A stretch of DNA of 36,373 nt from Clostridiales bacterium (GTDB taxonomy: Bacteria > Bacillota > Clostridia > Christensenellales > CAG-138), in assembly GCA_918244965.1 (NCBI GenBank), contig CAKJYC010000047.1:1-36373 (forward strand). The letters run 5' to 3'. The notes beneath the pieces were generated by a model. That model did no database searches and had not been told where the DNA came from. It saw nothing but the letters and a program-made list of their open reading frames with translations. This document shows, in pieces, positions 7,761 through 16,573 of the stretch. Position numbers and translations under genes: made by a program. Position 1 is the stretch's first letter. Every line of letters starts with the position of its first letter.

Positions 7761-8317
7761 TTACTCCAGCTCGTACATTTGCTCCTGTGTCAGCTTTTTC
7801 TCGACCTCTTCGAGCATGCCGTGATATATTCCGTCGCAGGCCATCAGGTCCTGCAGCTCGCCGAAGCGCATGCCGAGGACCTGCTCCCGGTGCATTCCGA
7901 ATCGCCGCCCGAAATATAAAAAATACGGGATAGAGGCGATCAGGCCTCTTCTCCCTCCTCGGCTTTTTTTCTTTTCTTACTCTCCGGCGTTTCTTTCGTC
8001 TCGATCTCGCCCGTGATGTCCCGCGCGATCGCATTGATCAGCTCCGTCTGCAGCCGTAAAAAATGATACAGTGGCAGCGCGTTGAGGACCTCCGGCTCCA
8101 GCACCGCGGCTTCCCGCCCGAAAGTCCTCTCGTTCTCCACGTGTCCGGCGTTGAGGATCTTCGCCAGCCGGAAGAGGTTATCCCGGTTTTTACCGAAATC
8201 CTCGTTTTTCAGCAGATCGGCGTATCTGCCGATATCGCCCTTCGGGCATAGTTTTGCAAGCTCAATCGCCGCGCCGAGCGTCAGCACGAAGCCGTATTCC
8301 GTTCCGTTGATGATCAT
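7761..8317 (-). CDS. Tail assembly chaperone GT fusion made by -1 frameshift
   Basis: The upstream frame (G) reaches the run AGA AAA AAA GCC; the heptamer A-AAA-AAA occupies 7970-7964. A -1 slip there continues as SRGGRRGLIASIPYFLYFGRRFG and ends with TAA at 7761-7763. The T part (FGRRFGMHREQVLGMRFGEL) is the conserved second half of this chaperone family and has no good start of its own. G and GT coat the tape measure protein before tube assembly, which fits the location between tail tube and tape measure genes. A purine-rich Shine-Dalgarno-like stretch (GAGGAGGGAG) lies just downstream of the slip site. Confidence 0.87.
7940..8317 (-). CDS. Tail assembly chaperone G (zero-frame product)
   Basis: The 125-residue product starts MIINGTEYGFVLTLGAAIEL and has the alpha-helical fold pattern of gpG-like tail chaperones. 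The C-terminus is highly charged (ETKETPESKKRKKAEEGEEA) and encoded by the A-rich slippery region. It ends at TGA 7940-7942 when no frameshift occurs. It is the major form made, in excess over the GT fusion, in related phages. Confidence 0.87.
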   Translation of the reverse strand: MIINGTEYGFVLTLGAAIELAKLCPKGDIGRYADLLKNEDFGKNRDNLFRLAKILNAGHVENERTFGREAAVLEPEVLNALPLYHFLRLQTELINAIARDITGEIETKETPESKKRKKAEEGEEA

Positions 8318-8340
8318 TTTTTATCCTCTCCTTCCGTCCG

Positions 8341-8916
8341 TCAAGAGATGTTGAGCATGTCGCGGAGCTTTGCTTCCGCTGCTGCCTCGGTCGTTTCCGC
8401 TGCGCCCTCGCGTTTCCAGCGGTGTTTTGCGCTGTCGCTCCGGAAGATGTCGTACTCCAGCGCCTGCGTCTGCCAGTCGATCTCCTCCTCCTGCGTCGCC
8501 GCCGACTCGCCGAAGAGCTTAAACATGACTTTGCAGAGGAGCATCGGGACGTAGCTCACGACGCCGTCCTCCTGATATCGGATGACAAATCCGTAGCCGA
8601 CGTACGGAATCTCCATATCGTCGTCAAAGTCGAGGATTCCATCGTTTCCTGCAGTTGGGAGCCCGTAGATCAGGCGCTCCGCGTCTCTCTTGAGCCCGTC
8701 GATCGTCGACGTACCGGATCCGGACCCAAATTTACCGCGCACGCTCTCCGCGACGACGTTGTCGGCGCGGAAATCGTTGTTGTCCGCGGGCTCGATGCTG
8801 TTTTCGACGGACACGCCGCGGCCGAGCCGCATGCCGTCGGAATAGGTGTCGTTTGTCGCGTCATATTTCGCGACGTAAGGGAGTGAGTAGCCCGTAATAA
8901 TTCTGCCTGCCGCCAT
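8341..8916 (-). CDS. Major tail tube protein
   Basis: The 191-residue protein begins MAAGRIITGYSLPYVAKYD and contains DGMRLGRGVSVENSIEPAD, a beta-rich pattern typical of phi13-family and related major tail proteins of Gram-positive siphophages (residues about 10-150). It polymerises into the tail tube. A clear AGGAGG site precedes the ATG. Location between the HK97 gp10-like gene and the tail chaperone supports the call. Confidence 0.87.
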   Translation of the reverse strand: MAAGRIITGYSLPYVAKYDATNDTYSDGMRLGRGVSVENSIEPADNNDFRADNVVAESVRGKFGSGSGTSTIDGLKRDAERLIYGLPTAGNDGILDFDDDMEIPYVGYGFVIRYQEDGVVSYVPMLLCKVMFKLFGESAATQEEEIDWQTQALEYDIFRSDSAKHRWKREGAAETTEAAAEAKLRDMLNIS

Positions 8917-8928
8917 TGTTGCCTCCTG

Positions 8929-9417
8929 TTATTTGATAATGTTTTCTGTGTCCTTGTCAAAAGAGGCGGCCATCGCCGCCTCTGCTTTTTCCTTTGCCAC
9001 CCGGACCGCGCGGTTGATAAACGGGTTTGCCGCCCGGACCGATGATCCGGAGTTGACCGCCCTCGCGATCAAAAGATTCGGCTGCCCTTTTGGGTACGCC
9101 CTCGTTTTGATCGCGTTGTAACCGTCAAAGCCGAGCTTGGTGTTGATGTAACCGCCGTCGTTTTGCATCCCGGAGAGGCCGCAGCCGTCGATCAGGCCGC
9201 GCTTTTGCGCCGGGGTGACTCCCGCGATCCGGTCAGTCTTGATCATTGCTTCACGCTCGGTTATTTCCGGCAGCGCGCTGATCTCTGCCTTGACCGCGTC
9301 CGCGACGACACGCGCGCCCTCCCAGACCGCGCGCTTGATCGTACCGGTGCTTGCCGTCTCCAACGCGTTCAGCTTTGCGGCGTACTCGTCGATGCCGGCA
9401 AATTCGAGCTTCGCCAC
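8929..9417 (-). CDS. HK97 gp10-like neck/tail completion protein
   Basis: The GTG start at 9415-9417 sits behind GGAGAGG, just after the previous stop; the longer open frame to 9501 lies inside the upstream gene and is unlikely. The 162-residue product (VAKLEFAGIDEYAAKLNALE..., then VWEGARVVADAVKAEI and NPFINRAVRVAKEKAE at the C-terminus) matches the HK97 gp10 family of minor tail/neck proteins. It should act at the joint of neck and tail tube. Confidence 0.82.
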   Translation of the reverse strand: MAKLEFAGIDEYAAKLNALETASTGTIKRAVWEGARVVADAVKAEISALPEITEREAMIKTDRIAGVTPAQKRGLIDGCGLSGMQNDGGYINTKLGFDGYNAIKTRAYPKGQPNLLIARAVNSGSSVRAANPFINRAVRVAKEKAEAAMAASFDKDTENIIK

Positions 9418-9422
9418 GTGGG

Positions 9423-10373
9423 TTACCTCTCCGTCATGATCTCGTTCCTCGACGCCGCGGAAAACTCCCAGACGATACCGTTCTCGCCGCCATCGAAGCA
9501 TGCTTTGTAGTACGTTTGCCCGCCTTCTTCTTCATACGTTCCGACGTACGACAGCGTCAGCACGCTCCCGTTGCTCGTGCCGCCGGTATAGTAGATGTAG
9601 ACCGGTGTCCGGTTCAGGAACGCCCCGCGCAATGTCTGATACGTGAACGCCGGATCTGTGATATATCCATTATTATCCGTGAAGATGAGTGTCGAGTAAG
9701 CCGTCACCTCATACGAGCCCTGTGTTGCGACCGTCGACGCCGTCGCGGTGACGAAGATCCGCAGGTACCGCCGCCCGTTCCCTTCGTCGAACGCCGCGAA
9801 GCGTGCGTATTTCGTTGACGATATGACCGTATAATCCGCGAGGTTCATCCAGAAGGTTTTCGTCACGGTCAAACTGCCTTCTTGAACCTCCACGGTGACG
9901 TAAAAACCGACGGGTCGTGTCCCGATCGCTTCGTAGATCTCGCCCGGCGTTTCCGAGAACGTGACGATCAGATCGCCGTCGTTCCATTCCGCACTTGTTA
10001 CGTGCAGCATCAGCGGCAGCGTGCTCAGTATCGCTTTCTTTTCGTTGTTCATAGTGTCTACGTACCTCCATTCAATATGGATAAAACCGGAATCCGGTTC
10101 AAACTGGATCGATTCCATCCGGAACCATACGCCGATCGCGCGCATTGCGTCTTCGACTTCTTCCGTCGGATCCGCGTCCGTTGCTTTTATGAAAACATCG
10201 ACGTAACCTGTCAGCATCTTTTCCGCTGCCGGGTCCTCGTCCGCTTTCAGCTCGGTCTGACCGTCTGCCGTTACCACGCCGTACGCTTCGTCCGGCGCTT
10301 CCGACCACGCCCATTCTGCGAACGGAAGATCTGTCAGTAGGTTCAGCGCGTCTACAAGTCCCGTTATGTTCAT
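9423..10373 (-). CDS. Oversized neck-region protein with tail-terminator-like N-terminus
   Basis: Residues 1-110 (MNITGLVDALNLLTDLPFAE, with FIKATDADPTEEVEDAMRAI and a terminal GFIHIEWRYVD) look like the small tail terminator or completion proteins usually encoded here, which are around 110-130 residues. The remaining 200 residues are beta-rich and full of Thr, Tyr and Val (for example SYEVTAYSTLIFTDNNGYI and PVYIYYTGG) and were not recognised. The extension could be a surface-exposed domain. The gene comes before the gp10-like gene, although tail terminators more often follow it. Function of the extension is unknown. Confidence 0.65.
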   Translation of the reverse strand: MNITGLVDALNLLTDLPFAEWAWSEAPDEAYGVVTADGQTELKADEDPAAEKMLTGYVDVFIKATDADPTEEVEDAMRAIGVWFRMESIQFEPDSGFIHIEWRYVDTMNNEKKAILSTLPLMLHVTSAEWNDGDLIVTFSETPGEIYEAIGTRPVGFYVTVEVQEGSLTVTKTFWMNLADYTVISSTKYARFAAFDEGNGRRYLRIFVTATASTVATQGSYEVTAYSTLIFTDNNGYITDPAFTYQTLRGAFLNRTPVYIYYTGGTSNGSVLTLSYVGTYEEEGGQTYYKACFDGGENGIVWEFSAASRNEIMTER

Positions 10374-10672
10374 CTGTCTATCTTCTCTTCCTCAACGGTC
10401 AGCTCGATCCCGCGCCCGGTCTGATACGTCCGGACGACGCGCAGCTGCTTGCCCTTGTAGATTGCGATCTTCTCGCCGCAGTAGTCCGCAGCGGTGCGCA
10501 GCTCCAGCACGATCGACGGATTGAGCCCGTTTGCCATCGCCTGATAACGCTCCTGCATTCCGACCGAGCGTGCAAAGCACCGGACCTGACGCTTGATCAG
10601 GCTCGGCTTGTCTTTGACGCCGTGCGCGCGCGGATCCTCGCGGACCAGCGTGACAATATCCGGGATCATCAC
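10370..10672 (-). CDS. Head-tail stopper/joining protein
   Basis: This 100-residue protein has the pattern of small beta-barrel stopper proteins (SPP1 gp16/HK97-type neck): an N-terminal IVTLVREDPRAHGV, then YCGEKIAIYKGKQLRVVRTYQ and an ELTVEE end. It closes the connector after packaging. The GTG at 10672 has good spacing to GGAGGGG; an in-frame ATG follows at 10669. Upstream it overlaps the head-tail connector gene and downstream it overlaps the next gene by 4 bases. Confidence 0.7.
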   Translation of the reverse strand: MMIPDIVTLVREDPRAHGVKDKPSLIKRQVRCFARSVGMQERYQAMANGLNPSIVLELRTAADYCGEKIAIYKGKQLRVVRTYQTGRGIELTVEEEKIDR

Positions 10673-10950
10673 GGCTGCACCCCTCCGATGTAATTATGTG
10701 CGCACATGAGCTGCGCCTTTTGTTTGTCGTAGGCCGTGCAGATCCGATCGTACTCCTTGTCCGAGACGGACAAGAAGTGCATTTTGCAGTACGTTATGAT
10801 CGCACGCTCTGCAAGCGCGTCGAGCGGATCCGGCAGCACGATGCCTGCTGTTTCGGTCAGATCGAGCTTTGCGGCGTCGATCAGATCTTGCAGGTCCGAG
10901 TCGTACGCGTCCGTTGTGACCGGGATCGCCAATTTGACTTTTTCAAGCAC
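10669..10950 (-). CDS. Head-tail connector protein (gp6/gp15-like)
   Basis: The 93-residue helical protein reads LEKVKLAIPVTTDAYDSDLQ followed by IDAAKLDLTETAGI and AERAIITYCKMHF, the classic pattern of the phage gp6-like head-tail connector. It forms the ring docked under the portal. A GTG start (10948-10950) follows AAGGAG with 7-base spacing. It is flanked by head genes upstream and the stopper downstream. Confidence 0.85.
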   Translation of the reverse strand: MLEKVKLAIPVTTDAYDSDLQDLIDAAKLDLTETAGIVLPDPLDALAERAIITYCKMHFLSVSDKEYDRICTAYDKQKAQLMCAHNYIGGVQP

Positions 10951-10967
10951 ACTGTTGCTCCTTTTTT

Positions 10968-11435
10968 TCAGATCTCTTCATAAATGCAATCAACGTCTCC
11001 GTCGATTCTTCCGTCGCTCGTGATGTTGAAGCTGATATATCTGATATAATCTCCATCCTTGAATTGCCCGCCCGCGAACGATAAACATGTACTACCGTGT
11101 TCGGTCGTCCGTTCGCTTTCGTACAGCGTTATTGTTTGTGTGTACTGAGCGCCGCTGCCATACGGGATCATCTCCAGCATTACTTTCGAGTCGTCGAATT
11201 TTGTCATGTCGATCGGCGTCAAAGTTGTCACGGTCACCTGTCCTTGTTGCACTTCGAATTCAAGACGCATTTTGACAAACTGCTGCTTTCCTTCATCCGC
11301 GCCGCCGGACAGCTCGATCACGAGATCCTGCTCGATCAGCTCCTCAGCGTCGGCGTCCGGCAGCTCGCGGACGTCGCCCTTGCCCATGCTGATCGCACCC
11401 GTCGAAAACGCTTCCTTCGCGATTACCTTCTTCAT
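10968..11435 (-). CDS. Capsid-adjacent protein with FSTGA motif and beta-rich extension
   Basis: Residues 1-45 (MKKVIAKEAFSTGAISMGKG, then DVRELPDADAEELIEQDLVIEL) resemble a short head-associated domain seen next to capsid genes in Clostridia phages. After a GGADEG linker (about 45-50) comes a beta-rich domain of about 100 residues (VKMRLEFEVQQGQVTVTTL, ending DGRIDGDVDCIYEEI), not recognised. Its position right after the major capsid gene suggests a decoration or neck-associated role. A 28-residue ORF at 1854-1940 repeats the N-terminal motif. Confidence 0.6.
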   Translation of the reverse strand: MKKVIAKEAFSTGAISMGKGDVRELPDADAEELIEQDLVIELSGGADEGKQQFVKMRLEFEVQQGQVTVTTLTPIDMTKFDDSKVMLEMIPYGSGAQYTQTITLYESERTTEHGSTCLSFAGGQFKDGDYIRYISFNITSDGRIDGDVDCIYEEI

Positions 11436-11485
11436 GTTTTTCCCCTTTCATTGCGGGGACGCCGAAGCGCCCCCGCTGTCTCGGA

Positions 11486-12688
11486 TTATTCGGCCTCGGC
11501 CTTGGTGATCTTGACCAGTCTGCCCGGCTTGGTGATTTTGACGCTGCGCGGCAGCTTGCCGGTGACTCGGACCTTGTTTTCGGTGGCCAGCGTGTACGGG
11601 TCGACAATAAACTTGACACCCGCACCGTCCGGAAGATTGGCTTGCACCGCGTACACGTCGCCGGCGATGACCAGCACGTCGTCCTCGTCCGCGTCAGCAA
11701 TCGAAGGCAGCTTCGCCGAAAAATCGATCTCAAGGCCCTCGAACACGTCGACCGCATATCCCGCGTTGTACTGCACGGCCTTAAAGGCTGCATACGTGCC
11801 GCGGTTCATGACGAGGCTGGGCTTGGCCTCGTCATCGGTGATCAGCGCAAGCGCATTGACGATCGTATCGAGCGTGATCGCGCTGATCGGATAGACCGGC
11901 ACGCCGATCGCTGTCGCGGTGGACGTCTCCGGCGCATCGACGACTGCTTCGATGACGTCCGCGACGAGTCCCGCCTCGATTTTGTTCTCGAATTCATCCA
12001 TGATGAAACGCATAAACTCCTCGCCGCGCAGCAGCAGCACGGTGTCCGAGATGTCGATCCATTTCTTCAGGAAGGATTCGAGGATCAGTGAGACTTCGCC
12101 GAACGTGATTTTTTCCTCGGCGGGCATGTCGTCGCCTTCCGCGTGCGTCTGCGCCGGATCCGCGCTGCGGACAAACGGGACCTTGAGGTTCGCCTTGACA
12201 AAGGTCTTGTGAATCCGGTTCAGCAGCTTGTTGTTCTCGAAGATCGCCTCGATGCGCTCTTCGATGTACGTCGGCACCGGGACGGTGCTGTCGCCGGAGC
12301 CGATGTTGCCCGCATCCGCATTTTCCGACAGGATCGCGCGCGTCTCGGTATACCGACCGTCGCCGCGCTTGACGTCGTTCGCCCATGCCTCGGCGTATGC
12401 AGCGGACGACCGGATTTCCTTCAGCTCCTTCGGCTTGCGCTCTTCTGCGCCGGTCTGCCTTCTGGTTTCGCCCGCGCCGCCCGCGACGAGCTTTCGCAGC
12501 TCCGCACGCTTGGCCGCCTGTGCGTCGCTGTCCGCCTTCTCCGCCTTGCGGCGTTCGAGCTCTTCGTTGATCGCACGGATCTCGCGCTCGATCTCGCCGA
12601 GGTCTGCATCCTGATCGTCTACCTGCGCCGCCAGTGCGCCGCGGCGCTCGATCAGTTCTTCGTAGGTCTTGTTCTTCAGTTCAAACAT
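11486..12688 (-). CDS. Major capsid protein, HK97 fold
   Basis: The 400-residue protein has a coiled-coil N-terminal delta domain (residues about 1-90, EIEREIRAINEELERRKAEK) that serves as scaffold and is removed by the prohead protease, then the HK97 core (VPTYIEERIEAIFENNKLLN, VPFVRSADPAQTHAEGDD, ISDTVLLLRGEEFMRFIMDE, and a terminal LPRSVKITKPGRLVKI). Gene order protease-capsid fits HK97-type heads. It overlaps the protease gene by 13 bases. Confidence 0.94.
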   Translation of the reverse strand: MFELKNKTYEELIERRGALAAQVDDQDADLGEIEREIRAINEELERRKAEKADSDAQAAKRAELRKLVAGGAGETRRQTGAEERKPKELKEIRSSAAYAEAWANDVKRGDGRYTETRAILSENADAGNIGSGDSTVPVPTYIEERIEAIFENNKLLNRIHKTFVKANLKVPFVRSADPAQTHAEGDDMPAEEKITFGEVSLILESFLKKWIDISDTVLLLRGEEFMRFIMDEFENKIEAGLVADVIEAVVDAPETSTATAIGVPVYPISAITLDTIVNALALITDDEAKPSLVMNRGTYAAFKAVQYNAGYAVDVFEGLEIDFSAKLPSIADADEDDVLVIAGDVYAVQANLPDGAGVKFIVDPYTLATENKVRVTGKLPRSVKITKPGRLVKITKAEAE

Positions 12689-13320
12689 TTCGTTGCCTCC
12701 AGTAAGATTTTGATTTTTTGCTTTTGCCTGGCGCGCTGCTCGCGCAGCTGAAACTCCTTCCGCACCTCTGCGATGACTCCCTCACCGATGTGCCGCGCCG
12801 AAATCTCTGTGGCGTCATTCGCCGGGATAGACACAGCGCTGACGTCGTATAGTTTTTCAAAGCTGCGGATGATTCGCAGCACGTCGACCTCTCCTGTTTT
12901 CTCGTTTTCCGTCACAATCCGCTCGATCTTTTCGACGCGGAAGCCGAAGGACATCTTATCCGTGTAGCCGCCCGCGATCTCGTTATAAATCTCCGCACCC
13001 AGCGCGGTCCCGCCGAGGTCCCCCCGGATCCGGAGCCCGTGCTCGTCCGTCGTCAGCACAAGCGTTTTGTTGGTATTGCGCGCAAAGACGCGACCCTCGT
13101 GATTGTACTGCATGATGACGTCTGACATATCGCAGCTGTCAAATGCGTGCGGATCGATCTTTTCACGGACGCGATATCCAGGTTCGCTCCACAGCAGGTA
13201 CTCGTCATCAAACGTGCAGGCGTAACCCTCGACGACTTTTTCGCCCTCCGGGAAAACCGGCGTGAAGGATCGGTATTCCCGCCCCTCCTTGATCTTTTCT
13301 CTGACCGTTTTATTCGGCAT
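12676..13320 (-). CDS. HK97-family prohead protease
   Basis: The 214-residue serine protease matures the capsid by cutting the delta domain. Motifs seen are EGYACTFDDEYLLWS, the catalytic histidine in VIMQYNHEGRVFARN, and the serine region KMSFGFRVEK followed by LYDVSAVSIPANDAT. The ATG at 13318-13320 follows AGGAG at 8 bases; an upstream in-frame ATG (13350) lies inside portal and lacks such a site. It overlaps the portal gene by 11 bases. Confidence 0.92.
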   Translation of the reverse strand: MPNKTVREKIKEGREYRSFTPVFPEGEKVVEGYACTFDDEYLLWSEPGYRVREKIDPHAFDSCDMSDVIMQYNHEGRVFARNTNKTLVLTTDEHGLRIRGDLGGTALGAEIYNEIAGGYTDKMSFGFRVEKIERIVTENEKTGEVDVLRIIRSFEKLYDVSAVSIPANDATEISARHIGEGVIAEVRKEFQLREQRARQKQKIKILLEATKCLN

Positions 13321-14470
13321 TTTGTTTGCTCCTATCGTTGAGATTGACATATTCGCCGCGAATCACGCGGACGTCGCCGCCGTCGATCGGCGGCAGGTTC
13401 CATACGGCAAGCGCGTCGTTGAGCGACATGATCCCGCGGTCGACAAGTTGTGTGGTGACGTTGAGCTTGTCCGCGTTGGACATGTACTGCAGCCGGTTCG
13501 ACGTCGCCGTGACCCTTGCCTTCGCCGCCTGCTCACGCGGGGTGAAGAGCATGTCGGTCATGACCTCCGACAGCTGGATCGCGAACGTTTCTATCGCTCC
13601 TTCGTAAAACGCCGCCCAGTCATCGCCTGTCGCCGCATTTGTCAAAACCTTTTCGTTGACGCCGAAATACTCGTCAATTCCGTCGTTGATCAGCTTGATC
13701 GTGTCGGCGTCCGCGACGTACGGCTTCATTTCGATCTGTTTTATGTCCTCATAATTCATCGGAAAAGTGAGGACACCGTCGTTCCCTTCCTCGGCCCGGA
13801 GGTTCTGCTCAGAAAAGCGCTGCCGCATCTCCTTCAGGTTTTTTTCTGCGACAAAATTCTTGATTCGGGCCATGAATTTATAGCCGGTCGAGCTCTTCAC
13901 GGCTTCCTTCGCGCCGCGGTTGAGGACGTTGATCAGGTCCATCGTCGGGTGCAGCGCCGCGTTGCTCTCGCCGAAGAGGTCGTCCCGGTACTGATACCGG
14001 CGCATAAATCCGACTCGGTCCAGCTCGACCGCACCGACCTCACCGTTGGCGAAACGATATCTCAGCCACGGGATCCCGCCGTATACGGCGATCTCGCTTC
14101 GGGAGGTCAGCAGCGGCCAGATGCCCGTGACGTTGCCCTGCGCATCCTCCAGCGGGATCAGGATCACATTGTTTTCGACCATGTATATCGTCGCCACTCG
14201 GTACAAAAACTGCGACCACGTCGAAACCGCGTTCGGCCTGCGCTTCAGCGCGTTTACCATTTCCGGCTTTGCCGAGCCGGAAAACTTGATTTCCAGTTTG
14301 GAGCAGTGCCGCGCGACCGCGTCGACCGCTGCGCGCACGCGCTGCTCGGCATAGATGTCGCCACCAAATGCCGGGAACCACGCAGGCGCTCCGTTGAGCA
14401 GCATCATCTTCCCCTGATACGCGCCCTTTGGCTGCCGGAGCCGTCCGAAAATCTTTTCAAAAAATCCCAT
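13310..14470 (-). CDS. Phage portal protein, HK97 family
   Basis: The 386-residue protein begins MGFFEKIFGRLRQPKGAYQG and contains the portal pattern SDV-like AVDAVARHCSKLEIKFSG, LYRVATIYMVENNVILIPLE and a wing/stem region ending before FAIQLSEVMTDMLFTPRE. It forms the dodecameric ring for DNA entry and exit. Gene order terminase-portal-protease-capsid is the canonical HK97 arrangement. Confidence 0.94.
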   Translation of the reverse strand: MGFFEKIFGRLRQPKGAYQGKMMLLNGAPAWFPAFGGDIYAEQRVRAAVDAVARHCSKLEIKFSGSAKPEMVNALKRRPNAVSTWSQFLYRVATIYMVENNVILIPLEDAQGNVTGIWPLLTSRSEIAVYGGIPWLRYRFANGEVGAVELDRVGFMRRYQYRDDLFGESNAALHPTMDLINVLNRGAKEAVKSSTGYKFMARIKNFVAEKNLKEMRQRFSEQNLRAEEGNDGVLTFPMNYEDIKQIEMKPYVADADTIKLINDGIDEYFGVNEKVLTNAATGDDWAAFYEGAIETFAIQLSEVMTDMLFTPREQAAKARVTATSNRLQYMSNADKLNVTTQLVDRGIMSLNDALAVWNLPPIDGGDVRVIRGEYVNLNDRSKQNAE

Positions 14471-14474
14471 TCGT

Positions 14475-16130
14475 TTACCTCGAATTTTGCAGCTGCGTGC
14501 CGATCTCCTCTGCGTACTTCGCGCGCATCGTCATCGCGTCGAGCATAGCGGCTGTTCCGTCGATGCGACCGCGCTTTTTGATCTTGACGATCCGCATGCG
14601 CCTGTCCTCTCCGCCCTCCGACTTGACCGCCGTATTGAGCAGGTGACTTTGCAGCAGCGAGTTGTCGCCGATGTCGATCAGACCGTCGAGCAGCTGCCCC
14701 TCCGTCTCCTGTATGATCGGCGTCAGGTTGGATCCTTGCCAGACGTCGTCCATGTGATAGCCGTCGCCGGTCATGGCCTGCACCAGCTCCGCCGCCGTGT
14801 ATCGGTCATACCCGATCTTCAGCGGGTAGATGTGATAGACGGTGACGAGCTCAAAAAACCAATTGTAGACGTCCCGCCACTCGACCCGGTTTTTGCCGGA
14901 CAACGACAAAAATCCACGCTCGATCATCTGATCGTAAGGGACTTTGTCCTCTTCAATCGCCGCCCGGAGCCGCTCGGACGGCATCCAGAAGTGAGCAAGC
15001 ACGTGCAGCCTCCCGTCGCGCTCAATGATCACGCACGCCGCGGTAAGGTCGAGGCGCTTGGAAAGATCGATCCCGCCGACGCAGTAGCACTCTGGGAAAT
15101 CCTCCGGCCGCAGCGCTTTCCCGCGCGCCCCGGCGACTGTCTCATACGCCAGCCACGCGGTCGCGATGTTTTGCTTCAGGCAGCCGTATTTACATAAAAA
15201 TTCAACCTTCGCACTCAAGCTGCCTTCCGCTGTCGCGATCTTGGCCCGGATCTTCTTTTCCGATACGGACACGCCGAGGTTTGGAAGGCTCTTTTTCAGC
15301 TCGGTCAGGTCGTTCCACTTTTGCGCATCATCGATTATGTACAAAAATGCGATCAGGTGCTCTTCCTTGCCCTCTCCGAGGATCGCGCGCGTCGCCCGCG
15401 TGAAAAGCTCATCATAGATGCCGTCATCCTCATAGCCCGCCGTTGTGATCACGAGGATCAAAGGTTCCTCGCGTGCGGTGTTCGCGGACTGCAGGTTTTC
15501 GTAGAAGCGCAGCCCCTTCGCACCGGGCCAGCTTGCGATTTCGTCACAAATCGCCAGATGCGGGTTGATGCCGTCGCTCGTTTTCTCCGCGAACGCGATC
15601 GGCTTTGCGGTCGTGTTCGTCGTCCGGACGTACACGTCTGACCGACGCCGTTTGATCAGCCGCTTCAGTTCCGGCTCCTTGTCGATCGTCTGCAGGTATG
15701 CGTTGTAACACAGCGCCGCCTGCGGCAGCTTGGTCGCCGTGAAATAGATCTCCGCCCCGTACTCTTCATCCGCGAAGGTCATGTATGTCGCGATCGCCGA
15801 CGCAAAGAGAGTTTTGCCCTGCTTCTTGCCCGTGACGATCAGTGCCTCGTTGTACTGGCGTCGCCCGTCCGCGTCTACGATCCCGAAGATTGCCGCGACC
15901 GCTGCGCGCTGCCACGGCTCCAGCTTGATCAACCGGGGCGCGAGTCGCCCCTCATGGTGTCTGCAAAACTGTTCGACAAAGTCAATCGCTCGGCGTGCCC
16001 GGTTTTCGCTATAAAAAAACAGCCCTTCACGCAGGCCCCTTTCGAGTCGTTCATACTGCAGCCGGATCCAGCGTCCGACGATCTCTTTGCCCTCCCTGAT
16101 CCGCTGCAGATAGTCCAGGATCGGATTCAC
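14475..16130 (-). CDS. Terminase large subunit
   Basis: The 551-residue packaging motor carries an ATPase with Walker A GKKQGKT (101-107), a Walker B-like LAICDEIASW (about 190-199) and a C-terminal nuclease domain with the GGIDLSKRLDLTAA strand (about 328) as the first acidic site. The start is GTG at 16128-16130, overlapping the small-subunit stop (GTGA). Domain order and length match the HK97/P27-linked TerL family, which suggests cos packaging, but this cannot be proved here. Confidence 0.95.
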   Translation of the reverse strand: MNPILDYLQRIREGKEIVGRWIRLQYERLERGLREGLFFYSENRARRAIDFVEQFCRHHEGRLAPRLIKLEPWQRAAVAAIFGIVDADGRRQYNEALIVTGKKQGKTLFASAIATYMTFADEEYGAEIYFTATKLPQAALCYNAYLQTIDKEPELKRLIKRRRSDVYVRTTNTTAKPIAFAEKTSDGINPHLAICDEIASWPGAKGLRFYENLQSANTAREEPLILVITTAGYEDDGIYDELFTRATRAILGEGKEEHLIAFLYIIDDAQKWNDLTELKKSLPNLGVSVSEKKIRAKIATAEGSLSAKVEFLCKYGCLKQNIATAWLAYETVAGARGKALRPEDFPECYCVGGIDLSKRLDLTAACVIIERDGRLHVLAHFWMPSERLRAAIEEDKVPYDQMIERGFLSLSGKNRVEWRDVYNWFFELVTVYHIYPLKIGYDRYTAAELVQAMTGDGYHMDDVWQGSNLTPIIQETEGQLLDGLIDIGDNSLLQSHLLNTAVKSEGGEDRRMRIVKIKKRGRIDGTAAMLDAMTMRAKYAEEIGTQLQNSR

Positions 16131-16489
16131 GTCTTCGGATGGGTCCGCTTAAACTCTTCGAGACGCTGCCCGTCCGCCGCTTCATGGCCGAGCGCCTCGA
16201 TGATCGCGACCATCGTCGCCGCGGTCTTATTCGCGGATTCCGAGTGTTTTGGCAGCTCCTTGATCAGGGGGGATATGTACGCATTTTTCGCGCCCGGCAC
16301 ATACTCTTTTGTGACAACGACGCGCTCTTCTTCTTCGATTTCGACGCGGATCCGCTCGATCACAGTCTGCTGGACTTGATACTGGTGGGCCGCGGCGACA
16401 AAGAGCGCGTTTTTGTCGCATCCGTACGATTTCGCCATTTTCATCAAATTGTTATAAACCGATTCAGCTCGGAAAACTCGCTTTCCCAT
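16127..16489 (-). CDS. Terminase small subunit (P27 family)
   Basis: The 120-residue protein shows the P27 pattern: a helical N-terminus (VYNNLMKMAKSYGCDKNALF), a central VVVTKEYVPGAKNAYISPLI stretch and a C-terminal TAATMVAIIEALG helix. It recognises phage DNA and recruits TerL. A GGAGG-type site precedes the ATG. HNH upstream and TerL downstream make the classic HNH-TerS-TerL block. Confidence 0.88.
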   Translation of the reverse strand: MGKRVFRAESVYNNLMKMAKSYGCDKNALFVAAAHQYQVQQTVIERIRVEIEEEERVVVTKEYVPGAKNAYISPLIKELPKHSESANKTAATMVAIIEALGHEAADGQRLEEFKRTHPKT

Positions 16490-16573
16490 CGCAGCGCCTC
16501 CTTTCTCCGTTCAAATCCGCTTTATTCGGGGCTTCAAAAAAATACTATGCGCAAATCCGAGTTTTTTGGAGGT

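Noticed and set aside
7690..8034. Third-frame ORF overlapping the tail chaperone
   Set aside because: Arg-rich sequence; the T motif is in the other (-1) frame reached from the slippery heptamer.
13262..14548. 428-codon plus-strand ORF over portal
   Set aside because: Shadow of portal; low-complexity Arg/Val/Asp content.
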